A DNA stretch of 8,137 bases, from positions 1-8,137 of the forward strand of contig WLNU01000046.1 of assembly GCA_009699645.1 (NCBI GenBank). The letters run 5' to 3'. This DNA is from Actinomycetota bacterium (GTDB lineage: Bacteria; Actinomycetota; Actinomycetes; Nanopelagicales; Nanopelagicaceae). Position 1 is the stretch's first letter; each line of letters begins with the position of its first letter. The notes under the pieces are model-generated. The model was not told the DNA's origin and did no database searches. It worked only from the letters and a program-made list of their open reading frames with translations. Positions 1-6,879 of this stretch are shown piece after piece. The position numbers and the translations under genes were made by a program.

Positions 1-737
<737 letters not shown>

Positions 738-746
738 TCCACGCAC

Positions 747-752
747 TACCTT
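747..752 (+). promoter_or_regulatory. Putative leaderless -10 box of recO
   Basis: TACCTT fits the actinobacterial -10 pattern TAnnnT and lies 7 nt before the recO ATG at 760. The bases between leuA and recO are pyrimidine-rich and contain no Shine-Dalgarno sequence. Transcription would therefore start at or next to the A of the start codon, giving a leaderless mRNA. No clear -35 element is visible. This is inference from spacing and motif only; recO could also be read through from leuA. Confidence 0.4.
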
Positions 753-759
753 TACCCAT

Positions 760-1491
760 ATGAGTTTGTATAGGGATGAGGCCATTGTGCTGCGCACCCA
801 AAAACTCGGAGAAGCCGATCGTATTATTACTTTATTAACTCGCGATCACGGCCGTATCCGTGGAGTTGCAAAAGGTGTTCGACGCACAATGTCAAAGTTC
901 GGCGCACGCCTTGAGCCGGGCAGTCATATCGATGTTCAGCTATACGTTGGAAAAACCTTTGACACAATCACACAAGTTGAAGCGATGATGAATTACGGTG
1001 AGGCTTTAACCCAAGATTATCAGCGCTGGACAGTAGCTTCAGCGATCTTAGAGGCGGCAGAGCGCTTTAGTCCTAATGAGCATGAACCAGCGCTCAAAGA
1101 GTTTGGTTTAGTTGTTGGTGCGATGAAAGTCTTGGCTGAGAGTCGATATGAGCCGTTACTCATTCTCGATGCATTTCTTTTGCGCTCATTAGATGTCGCA
1201 GGCTATGCACCCTCGATGACGATCTGTTCGAGCTGTGAGAAGCCAGGTCCACACCGATACTTTTCCTTAGTGGGTGGTGGATCAGTATGTGCCGACTGTC
1301 GACCATCGGCCTGTGCAACCCCTGCCTCTGAAACTTTGATATTAATGGATGCTCTCCTTCGAAGTGATTGGGAGATTGCATCTGCCAGTGAAGCTAAGTT
1401 TCGCCGAGAGGCTAGCGGTTTAATCGCCGCCTATTTACAATGGCATCTTGAGCGGGGTTTAAGGAGTTTGCCAATGGTAGAGCGGGTATGA
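760..1491 (+). CDS. recO: DNA repair protein RecO
   Basis: RecO works in RecF-pathway recombination repair. It binds single-stranded DNA and, with RecR, helps load RecA onto SSB-coated gaps. The 243-residue product has the usual family length. The N-terminal OB-fold is seen in [20 protein letters not shown] (residues 2-21) followed by [12 protein letters not shown]. The C-terminal helical domain carries a four-cysteine zinc site, C156-x2-C159 and C177-x2-C180, found in many Gram-positive RecO proteins. The open frame reaches back to 601, but that extension runs inside leuA and does not look like protein. The ATG at 760 gives the family N-terminus and falls just after the leuA stop. No ribosome binding site is evident, and a TAnnnT box sits 7 nt upstream. 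The stop overlaps the uppS start (ATGA), implying coupled translation. Confidence 0.95.
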   Translation: MSLYRDEAIVLRTQKLGEADRIITLLTRDHGRIRGVAKGVRRTMSKFGARLEPGSHIDVQLYVGKTFDTITQVEAMMNYGEALTQDYQRWTVASAILEAAERFSPNEHEPALKEFGLVVGAMKVLAESRYEPLLILDAFLLRSLDVAGYAPSMTICSSCEKPGPHRYFSLVGGGSVCADCRPSACATPASETLILMDALLRSDWEIASASEAKFRREASGLIAAYLQWHLERGLRSLPMVERV

Positions 1492-2195
1492 GCAAGATTG
1501 AGATTCCACATCACGTTGCAATAGTGATGGATGGCAATGGACGCTGGGCACAACAACGAGGCCTACCTCGTACCTCAGGACATGAGGCTGGAGAGGCTGC
1601 ATTATTTGATGTCGTTGAAGGGGCTATCGAGTATGGAGTCAAAGAGATAAGTGCGTATGCATTTTCAACGGAAAACTGGCGCCGCTCACCCGATGAAGTG
1701 AAGTTTTTAATGGGCTTTAATCGCGACGTCATTCGGCGCCGGCGCGATGAGATGAATTCGATGGGTGTTCGTATTCGTTGGATTGGTCGGCCAAAGCGGT
1801 TGTGGAGCAGCGTTATTAAGGAGCTTGAAGAGGCTGAAGAGTTAACCAAGAAGAACAAAACTTTAACTTTGAATATGTGCGTTAACTATGGTGGGCGCTC
1901 TGAAATTGTTGATGCGGCAACTGCCCTTGCCCGAGATGTGAAGCGGGGAAAAGTGAAGCCAGATTCCATCACCGAGAAGAGTTTTGCTAAGTATTTAGAT
2001 TCACCAACAATGAGCGATGTGGATCTATTTTTGCGCTCTTCGGGGGAGCAGCGCACCAGCAACTTCTTGCCCTGGCAATCGGTTTATGCCGAGTTTGTTT
2101 TTATGGATGTCCTATGGCCAGATGTAACACGAAGGACTTTGTGGGCTGCGATAGAGGAGTATTCACAGCGTGATAGACGTTTCGGGAAAGCGTAG
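1488..2195 (+). CDS. uppS: Cis-prenyl (undecaprenyl/decaprenyl) diphosphate synthase
   Basis: The enzyme adds isopentenyl diphosphate units in cis to a short allylic diphosphate, making the long polyprenyl diphosphate that becomes the lipid carrier for peptidoglycan and other envelope glycans. Signature blocks are all present: [13 protein letters not shown] with the catalytic Asp at D15, FSTENWRR (59-66), NYGGR (133-137), and the C-terminal [16 protein letters not shown] block (182-197) that binds the IPP diphosphate. The length, 235 residues, is near the E. coli enzyme and shorter than Mycobacterium Rv2361c. Chain length (C50 or C55) cannot be read from the sequence. The ATG at 1488 overlaps the recO stop, with only a weak GAG at 1480-1482 as ribosome binding site; there is no alternative in-frame start nearby. 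The stop is 3 nt from the stop of the convergent zur gene. Confidence 0.95.
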   Translation: MSKIEIPHHVAIVMDGNGRWAQQRGLPRTSGHEAGEAALFDVVEGAIEYGVKEISAYAFSTENWRRSPDEVKFLMGFNRDVIRRRRDEMNSMGVRIRWIGRPKRLWSSVIKELEEAEELTKKNKTLTLNMCVNYGGRSEIVDAATALARDVKRGKVKPDSITEKSFAKYLDSPTMSDVDLFLRSSGEQRTSNFLPWQSVYAEFVFMDVLWPDVTRRTLWAAIEEYSQRDRRFGKA

Positions 2196-2198
2196 AAT

Positions 2199-2588
2199 TT
2201 AACATTTAGGGCAAAGGCCAAAGATTTCAGCCGTATGTCCAACATCTCTAAATCCATGTTCTTCGGCCATTACCTTTGCCCATTTTTCAACTGCCCCGCC
2301 CTCAATTTCAACGGTATCACCACAGCCTTTACATACTAAATGGTGGTGGTGTGCATCTCCACATAGCCGATAGATCGCCTCCCCATCTTCGCGCCGTAAA
2401 ATATCCACGATCTTGTCATTGACCAGAGATTGCAAAGCACGATACACAGTGGTTAAACCGATGCTTTCGCCCTCACGCTGCATAAGTCGATAGACCTCTT
2501 GAGCACTAGCAAAACCGCCGGCGCGCTCAAGAACGCTCAAGACTCGTGGATTAGAACGACTCAACCGATATTCCCAACAATGAGCCAC
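2199..2588 (-). CDS. zur: Zinc-uptake repressor of the Fur family
   Basis: Zur is a dimeric Zn(II)-dependent repressor that, when zinc-loaded, binds AT-rich palindromes and shuts off zinc import. The N-terminal winged helix includes FASAQEVYRLMQ and GLTTVYRAL (residues 44-52, recognition helix). The dimerisation domain has HHHHLVCKGCG (80-90), AEEHGFRDVGHT (108-119) and a terminal C126-x2-C129. The two CxxC pairs form the structural zinc site; the His/Glu residues between supply the sensory site. It resembles Mycobacterium FurB/Zur, which is also next to uppS and recO. The start is uncertain. GTG at 2588 gives 129 residues, overlaps the permease gene by 28 nt and has no visible ribosome binding site. 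TTG at 2564 gives 121 residues, overlaps the permease stop as TTGA, and has GGGA 7 nt upstream, so I find it at least as likely. Cotranscription with the permease is likely, giving autoregulation through the operator at 3319-3337. Zinc rather than iron specificity is inferred from sequence and context. Confidence 0.92.
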   Translation of the reverse strand: MAHCWEYRLSRSNPRVLSVLERAGGFASAQEVYRLMQREGESIGLTTVYRALQSLVNDKIVDILRREDGEAIYRLCGDAHHHHLVCKGCGDTVEIEGGAVEKWAKVMAEEHGFRDVGHTAEIFGLCPKC

Positions 2589-3301
2589 ATTGCAACGACA
2601 CCAATAACAGTTGCCAACATTGTCATCCTTGATGGATGGCGCGAATGTGCTTCAGGCAGAATATGTGATGTTGCAAGATAGATAACAAAGCCAGAAAACA
2701 TTGCTAAGTAGATTGAGAGAGATGCATCGCTAATGACTATGTAGGTACCAAGTGCTGCACCGCTAATGCGCATGACTGCATCGAGTCCTAGTAATGCAAT
2801 TGCTCTTTTAGTCCAGTGGCCACTTTTGATCAGTAGTGAGACGGTATTTAATCCATCTGAGAATGCATGGGATAAAATCGCTATGAAGACCGCTATTCCT
2901 AAGGCATTACTGACTTTAAATGAGAGTCCAAGTGCAACTCCATCTAAGAAGACGTGCCCACCCATCGCCAATGCACCGAGAGTTCCAGCGATATTTACAG
3001 AGTGGTTATGTTCATGTCCGTAATCAGACTCGGCTGGTTCGTGGGAACCAAAAATCTGCTCAGCAAAATGCAGAGCCAGGAATCCAAGGACAAAAGCGAT
3101 TGCAACTACGCGGACATTTCCAAAGGTATTGGCATTGAGTTCGAAGACCTCAGGCAAAAGATCAAAGGCAACGAGTCCAAGGAGCAGACCAGCTGAAAGA
3201 CCGAGCACAAGGTGGAGTCGATCCCGTGAACGGATAGCAAGGAAGCCACCTGCAGTGGTGGCGATGGCAGTTACTGCCGCCAAGATGATTGCGATATTCA
3301 T
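2561..3301 (-). CDS. ZIP-family metal (probably zinc) permease
   Basis: This is an integral membrane protein of 246 residues, predicted to bring Zn(II) or a related divalent metal into the cytoplasm. About eight hydrophobic segments are visible, for example residues 2-22, 31-50, 63-82, 104-127, 133-157, 166-190, 195-215 and 227-245. Conserved ZIP features are LSAGLLLGLVAFDLLPE (35-51), a histidine-rich loop between segments 3 and 4 (H87 to H100, including HEHNH), and the paired metal-binding helices HVFLDG (H116, D120) and HAFSDG (H145, D149). FVIYLATSHILPEAH (205-219) is the usual penultimate helix. In most ZIPs the fourth-helix acid is Glu; here both sites have Asp. The ATG at 3301 has no Shine-Dalgarno (a run of C precedes it) but has a TAnnnT box 6 nt upstream. 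The gene end overlaps zur, and a Zur-type palindrome covers its promoter, which supports zinc as substrate. Metal choice is inferred. Confidence 0.88.
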   Translation of the reverse strand: MNIAIILAAVTAIATTAGGFLAIRSRDRLHLVLGLSAGLLLGLVAFDLLPEVFELNANTFGNVRVVAIAFVLGFLALHFAEQIFGSHEPAESDYGHEHNHSVNIAGTLGALAMGGHVFLDGVALGLSFKVSNALGIAVFIAILSHAFSDGLNTVSLLIKSGHWTKRAIALLGLDAVMRISGAALGTYIVISDASLSIYLAMFSGFVIYLATSHILPEAHSRHPSRMTMLATVIGVVAMWLIVGNIG

Positions 3302-3307
3302 TGGGGG

Positions 3308-3313
3308 AGAGTA
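3308..3313 (-). promoter_or_regulatory. Putative leaderless -10 box of the zip-zur operon
   Basis: Read on the minus strand, TACTCT (3313 to 3308) fits TAnnnT and is followed by CCCCCA and then the permease ATG. The start codon thus lies where transcription should begin. The cytosine run immediately before the ATG excludes a normal ribosome binding site. The Zur-type palindrome begins 6 bases further upstream, in the -10/-35 spacer and -35 region. GATACT at 3315-3310 is an alternative, slightly shifted -10. Confidence 0.45.
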
Positions 3314-3318
3314 TCACA

Positions 3319-3337
3319 AATGAAAATGATATTCATT
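3319..3337. promoter_or_regulatory. Zur-type operator (19-bp near-perfect palindrome)
   Basis: AATGAAAATGATATTCATT is an inverted repeat in which 8 of 9 base pairs are complementary around a central G; only the 3325/3331 pair fails. The inner 15 bases, TGAAAATGATATTCA, differ at two positions from TGAAAATCATTTTCA, the form I know from actinobacterial Zur sites. It lies in the divergent spacer of a permease-zur operon and overlaps the core promoter region of the permease, so binding should block RNA polymerase. Its far edge is about 38 bases from the proposed start of the plus-strand gene at 3375, so that gene might also be affected. Binding is inferred, not shown. Confidence 0.82.
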
Positions 3338-3362
3338 ATCAATGACGAATCTCGCTCGCCAC

Positions 3363-3368
3363 TAGGCT
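3363..3368 (+). promoter_or_regulatory. Putative leaderless -10 box of the small ABM-fold gene
   Basis: TAGGCT fits TAnnnT and ends 6 nt before the ATG at 3375. The six bases between, CAGAGC, offer no convincing ribosome binding site. The spacing is the same as for the divergent permease gene. A partial -35, ATGACG at 3342-3347, leaves a short 15-base spacer and is weak. The assignment rests on motif and spacing only. Confidence 0.4.
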
Positions 3369-3374
3369 CAGAGC

Positions 3375-3644
3375 ATGCATGCCATCGCCCGATTCTCTAT
3401 ACCTCTGGGTCAAGCCAGTGAATTTCGCGCCCAGTTAGCAACACTTCAGAGCGTATTGGCCGAGGCGCCGGGATTTATTGATGGCGTATTCGGTCAAAAT
3501 CTCGATGATCCAACGCTCTGGCACTTATCAACTAATTGGGAAAACGTTGGCTCCTACCGCAGGGCCTTGAGCTCCACGCGTGCCAAACTAGAGGCGATTC
3601 CAATTCTGGCCCGTGCAATCGATGAACCAGGGGCCTACGAGTAA
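3375..3644 (+). CDS. Antibiotic biosynthesis monooxygenase (ABM) fold protein
   Basis: This is a small cytosolic protein of 89 residues in the ABM family (dimeric alpha+beta barrel). The pattern is a first strand HAIARFSIP (2-10), a helix EFRAQLATLQSVLAEAPGF (16-34), strands with FIDGVFGQNLDDPTLWHLSTNW (34-55), and a helix from YRRALSS (61-67) into the AIPILARAIDEPGAYE tail. Family members include quinol monooxygenases and heme-degrading enzymes, but many have no known activity, and no specific catalytic residue can be named here. The conserved-looking DDPTLWHL...NW core and the DEP.AYE ending suggest a defined actinobacterial subgroup, from memory of similar proteins. It is divergent from the zip-zur operon, shares its control spacer, and lies 65 nt upstream of glyS. 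A role in zinc response is possible but unproven. The ATG at 3375 is the only sensible start. Confidence 0.75.
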   Translation: MHAIARFSIPLGQASEFRAQLATLQSVLAEAPGFIDGVFGQNLDDPTLWHLSTNWENVGSYRRALSSTRAKLEAIPILARAIDEPGAYE

Positions 3645-3697
3645 ACTTAATACACGCAAAGTAACGCTCGTTGCTTTTCGCCGACATCCAGCCGGAC

Positions 3698-3701
3698 GGA
3701 G
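3698..3701 (+). promoter_or_regulatory. Ribosome binding site of glyS
   Basis: GGAG lies 8 nt before the ATG at 3710. It decides the start in favour of 3710 over the in-frame TTG at 3671, whose extra 13 residues do not resemble glycyl-tRNA synthetase. It is the clearest Shine-Dalgarno in the window. Confidence 0.75.
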
Positions 3702-3709
3702 CACAAGAA

Positions 3710-5089
3710 ATGGCAACAGATCGTTTAGAAAATATCGTAGCTCTTGCAAAGCGGCGAGGCTTTGTTTATCCCTCCTCTGAAATATATGGCGGACTTCGAG
3801 CATCGTGGGATTATGGCCCATTGGGTGTTGAGTTAAAAAATAATGTTAAGCGCCAATGGTGGAAATCTATGGTCATGGGGCGAGAAGATGTTGTTGGTCT
3901 TGATTCATGCGTAATTTTATCTAAAGAGGTATGGGAGGCATCAGGTCATATTGCAACTTTTAGTGATCCATTAACAGAGTGCACGGCATGTCATAAGCGC
4001 TATCGCGCCGATCATTTAATGGAGGCTTACGAGGCTAAACACAAGAAGCCCGCGACATCATTGAGCGAAATTAACTGCCCAGCCTGTGGAAATAAAGGTC
4101 AGTTCACAGAGCCAAAGCAATTTAGTGGAATGTTAAAGACATATCTCGGGCCTGTTGAAGATGAATCAGGGCTGGCTTATCTGCGCCCTGAAACTGCCCA
4201 GGGAATCTTTATTAACTTTGATCAAGTAATGACCACATCTAGAAAGAAGCCACCATTTGGCATTGGACAGATTGGAAAATCTTTCCGTAATGAAATTACT
4301 CCAGGAAACTTTATTTTTCGTACGCGCGAATTTGAGCAGATGGAGATGGAGTTCTTTGTTGTTCCTGGCAGTGATGAAGAGTGGCATCAATACTGGATCG
4401 ATACACGTATGGCCTGGTATGTAGATTTAGGAATTAATCCTGATCGTCTGCGCCTCTTTGATCATCCGAAAGAGAAGTTGTCACATTATTCAAAGCGCAC
4501 AGCCGATATCGAGTACAAGTTTGAGTTTGCAGGCACCGAATGGGGCGAGCTCGAAGGTATTGCTAATCGCACCGATTTTGATTTAAAGGCCCATTCGGTG
4601 GCCTCTGGAAAAGATCTCTCCTACTTTGATCAAGAAAAGGGGGAGCGTTGGACACCATTTGTTATCGAACCTGCAGCCGGTGTTGATCGCTGTGCGCTGA
4701 CCTTCTTAATGGATGCCTTCACCGAAGATGAGGCGCCCAATAGCAAGGGCGAGATGGAAAAGCGTGCAGTGTTAAAACTTGATCATCGTTTAGCTCCGAT
4801 TAAAGCGGCGCTCTTGCCGCTTTCTCGTAATGCAGATCTTTCACCTAAGGCACGCGATCTTGCAGCGCAGTTGCGCAAGAACTGGAGTATCGACTTTGAT
4901 GATGCCGGTGCAATTGGTCGCCGCTACCGTCGTCAAGATGAGATTGGTACTCCATACTGCATCACTATCGACTTTGAAACACTTGAAGATAATGCCGTCA
5001 CAATTCGCGATCGCGACACCATGGCACAAGAGCGCATCGGCATTGACAATGTCGATGCCTGGCTAGCACCACGCTTACTAGGTTGCTAA
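3710..5089 (+). CDS. glyS: Glycyl-tRNA synthetase, homodimeric class II type
   Basis: The enzyme charges tRNA-Gly with glycine using ATP, in the cytosol. The 459-residue product matches the single-chain alpha2 form of actinobacteria, not the alpha2beta2 form of E. coli. Near the N-terminus are [17 protein letters not shown] and the motif 1 region WDYGPLG (33-39). An insertion holds four cysteines, C91-x2-C94 and C123-x2-C126, a probable zinc knuckle. [14 protein letters not shown] (157-170) and motif 2 [17 protein letters not shown] (192-208) bind ATP and glycine. [15 protein letters not shown] (278-292) and motif 3 G-x-D-R (324-327) complete the active site. The anticodon-binding domain fills the rest, with [15 protein letters not shown] and [16 protein letters not shown]. 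The start at 3710 has a good ribosome binding site. Bases 3645-3709 separate it from the ABM gene and may hold its own promoter (TAAACT at 3642-3647 fits TAnnnT). The end overlaps dusB by 7 nt. Although adjacent to zinc genes, it is a housekeeping gene. Confidence 0.97.
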   Translation: MATDRLENIVALAKRRGFVYPSSEIYGGLRASWDYGPLGVELKNNVKRQWWKSMVMGREDVVGLDSCVILSKEVWEASGHIATFSDPLTECTACHKRYRADHLMEAYEAKHKKPATSLSEINCPACGNKGQFTEPKQFSGMLKTYLGPVEDESGLAYLRPETAQGIFINFDQVMTTSRKKPPFGIGQIGKSFRNEITPGNFIFRTREFEQMEMEFFVVPGSDEEWHQYWIDTRMAWYVDLGINPDRLRLFDHPKEKLSHYSKRTADIEYKFEFAGTEWGELEGIANRTDFDLKAHSVASGKDLSYFDQEKGERWTPFVIEPAAGVDRCALTFLMDAFTEDEAPNSKGEMEKRAVLKLDHRLAPIKAALLPLSRNADLSPKARDLAAQLRKNWSIDFDDAGAIGRRYRRQDEIGTPYCITIDFETLEDNAVTIRDRDTMAQERIGIDNVDAWLAPRLLGC

Positions 5090-6225
5090 AGCCACTCCTA
5101 CTTCCACTAGCAAGCGGTGATCATTTTATCGATCCACCGGTTGTTCTCGCACCCATGGCTGGAATAACTAATGCACCTTTTCGCACGCTCTGTCGCGAAC
5201 AAGGGGCGGGTTTATTCGTATCTGAAATGGTCACAGCACGCGCATTAATCGAACGCCGTCCCGAAACTATGCGCATGATTGTGCCGGGTAAAGATGAGTG
5301 GCCAAGATCGGTACAGCTCTATAGCGTTGATCCAACAACTATGCGTGCAGCCGTAACAATGCTTGGAAGAGAAAACTTAGTCGATCACATCGATATGAAC
5401 TTTGGTTGTCCTGTACCAAAAGTTACGCGCAAAGGTGGGGGAGCGGCCCTTCCTTACAAACGAAAGCTATTTTCAAATATCGTCCAGGCAGCCGTAGAGG
5501 CTGCAAAGCCATTTGGTATCCCGGTCACAGTAAAAATGCGCATTGGAATCGATAGTGATCACCATACATATTTAGAGGCTGCGCAATCTGCTGCAGATTT
5601 AGGTGTTGCCTGGGTTGCATTACATGCTCGCACAGCAGCACAGATGTATGAAGGTAAATCTGATTGGTCGGCAATCACCCGCCTTGTCGAGCATTTAAAG
5701 CCCAGCGGGGTACCGGTTTTAGGCAATGGCGATATCTGGTCGGGGAGCGATGCTCTCAATATGGTTGCTGAAACTGGTTGCGCAGGTGTAGTTGTTGGCC
5801 GTGGGTGTTTGGGGCGACCATGGTTATTTGCCGATTTAGTTTCTGCTTTGCAAGGAGTCAATAAAGAGTTAACACCCACACTGCATCAGGTGCGTGAAGT
5901 GATGTTTCGTCATGCTCACTTAATCGTTGAATATCTAGAGTCAGAGGATCGTGGGATGCGCGATATGCGCAAACATATGGCTTGGTACTTAAAGGGTTTT
6001 AGTGTGCCCCGCGAAATACGCCATGACCTAGGGATGGTCTCTTCATTACTTGAAATGCGTGGGCTTCTAGACAAGTTAGAGGATCAGCCCTATCCAGTTG
6101 AAGTCGGCGATAAGCCACGTGGACGTACTAGTCATGGCCGCCCACCGACTTTGCCCGATGGTTGGCTCGATGATCCAGATGAACTTGTTCATGTCGAACT
6201 CGAAGATGCTTTTTCGGGGGGATAA
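5083..6225 (+). CDS. dusB: tRNA-dihydrouridine synthase (DusB-like)
   Basis: This FMN enzyme reduces specific uridines of tRNA to dihydrouridine using NADPH. The 380-residue TIM barrel starts with [20 protein letters not shown] (18-37), the FMN-contacting first strand. The catalytic cysteine is C109 in [20 protein letters not shown]151 (VKMRIG) and H181 ([10 protein letters not shown]) are the conserved flavin and substrate contacts. GNGDIWS (214-220) and [13 protein letters not shown] (235-247) bind the FMN phosphate. The C-terminal helical tRNA-binding domain follows. A tail of about 50 residues ([17 protein letters not shown]...) is typical of actinobacterial members as I recall them. TTG at 5083, inside the last codons of glyS, is the only reasonable start: a stop lies upstream at 5044, and the next ATG at 5155 would cut into the barrel. 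No ribosome binding site is visible, so translation probably depends on coupling with glyS. The stop abuts the next gene directly. Confidence 0.94.
   Translation: MLKPLLLPLASGDHFIDPPVVLAPMAGITNAPFRTLCREQGAGLFVSEMVTARALIERRPETMRMIVPGKDEWPRSVQLYSVDPTTMRAAVTMLGRENLVDHIDMNFGCPVPKVTRKGGGAALPYKRKLFSNIVQAAVEAAKPFGIPVTVKMRIGIDSDHHTYLEAAQSAADLGVAWVALHARTAAQMYEGKSDWSAITRLVEHLKPSGVPVLGNGDIWSGSDALNMVAETGCAGVVVGRGCLGRPWLFADLVSALQGVNKELTPTLHQVREVMFRHAHLIVEYLESEDRGMRDMRKHMAWYLKGFSVPREIRHDLGMVSSLLEMRGLLDKLEDQPYPVEVGDKPRGRTSHGRPPTLPDGWLDDPDELVHVELEDAFSGG
6216..6222 (+). promoter_or_regulatory. G-rich ribosome binding site of the YdcF-like gene
   Basis: GGGGGGA ends 3 nt before the ATG at 6226; the intervening TAA is the dusB stop. 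The spacing is short for a Shine-Dalgarno, which suggests reinitiation by ribosomes finishing dusB. Confidence 0.35.
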
Positions 6226-6879
6226 ATGTTTTTATTTCGTTGGATCCGCCGCACGCTAACATTAATTATTATCGTTGCTTTAATTGCTCCAGGTTATGCC
6301 GTGTCAAAAGTATGGCGAGCCGCAAATAATCCCATTGTGCGCAGCGCCGATGTCATTGTGGTTTTAGGTGCAGCTCAGCTAGATGGGCGCCCAGGGGAGG
6401 CCCTTGAAGCGCGTTTAATTGAAGCTAAGCGGATCTTTGATTTAGGTTTAGCTCCATCCATAATCACTGTTGGGGCAGGCGCACCAGGTGATCGCACAAC
6501 AGAGGCGGCATCGGGCAAGGCATGGCTACGTTCACGCGGTGTGCCAGCAAAGAAAGTAACTGCTATTGAAGAAGGCCGCGATACGTTAGTAAGTACAAAG
6601 GCTTATGCGGCATTAATGAAAAAGCGAATGGTCAGCGATGTCATTATCGTGACCGATCCATTTCACTGCAAACGCGCGATGACAATGGCAAATGATCAAG
6701 GTGTCGTAAGTACGTGTTCACCTGTACAAACTGGCCCCAACATAATTTCGCAATCAGGCTATAAATATTTACTGCGCGAGGCCGGGGCTTACTTGGTCTA
6801 TATAAGCGTTGGCCGGCGTGGCATTCAGGTCAGTGATCATTTACCTGGCGCAGATATCCTCACTAAGGTTGTGCCGTGA
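6226..6879 (+). CDS. Membrane-anchored YdcF/SanA-like protein (DUF218)
   Basis: This 217-residue protein has a short basic N-terminus (FRWIRRT), then one hydrophobic segment at about residues 10-27. It is therefore probably anchored in the membrane with the main domain outside the cytoplasm. The DUF218 fold is shown by ADVIVVLGAAQLDGRPGEALEARL (41-64), IITVGAGAPGDRTTEA (79-94), EGRDTLVST (116-124) and the signature TDPFHCKRA (143-151). Members include E. coli SanA and YdcF; SanA is linked to envelope barrier function and vancomycin resistance at high temperature, but no enzymatic reaction is established for the family. It has no space between it and dusB and overlaps dgt by GTGA, so it belongs to a dusB-ydcF-dgt transcription unit. 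Function in this organism is unknown; an envelope role is inferred. Confidence 0.83.
   Translation: MFLFRWIRRTLTLIIIVALIAPGYAVSKVWRAANNPIVRSADVIVVLGAAQLDGRPGEALEARLIEAKRIFDLGLAPSIITVGAGAPGDRTTEAASGKAWLRSRGVPAKKVTAIEEGRDTLVSTKAYAALMKKRMVSDVIIVTDPFHCKRAMTMANDQGVVSTCSPVQTGPNIISQSGYKYLLREAGAYLVYISVGRRGIQVSDHLPGADILTKVVP

Noticed and set aside
1461..1466. AAGGAG as ribosome binding site for uppS
   Set aside because: It is 21 nt before the uppS ATG, too far; the nearer ATG at 1474 is in the recO frame and is the Met codon near its end.
1511..1858. 115-codon minus-strand frame opposite uppS
   Set aside because: It is a shadow of a strongly conserved gene, with low-complexity serine/arginine-rich translation and no family resemblance.
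2499..3323. Several plus-strand frames opposite zip and zur
   Set aside because: They overlap one another and the convincing membrane and Zur genes; compositions are odd and no motifs are seen.
3671..3709. TTG start at 3671 adding 13 residues to glycyl-tRNA synthetase
   Set aside because: ATG 3710 has GGAG 8 nt upstream and yields the normal N-terminus; the added residues match nothing in the family.
3645..3709. Possible structured leader (GCTC at 3666-3669 against GAGC at 3700-3703) masking the glyS ribosome binding site
   Set aside because: Only about four pairs across a long loop, with no T-box or riboswitch features; too weak to call.
5005..5016. Perfect 12-bp palindrome TCGCGATCGCGA containing the HIP1-like GCGATCGC
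   Set aside because: It lies inside glyS and is explained by adjacent Arg-Asp codons (RDRD); it occurs once and is not a repeat family here.
5559..5879. 106-codon minus-strand frame opposite dusB
   Set aside because: Antisense to conserved catalytic regions of dusB, no start signals, and an unremarkable translation.
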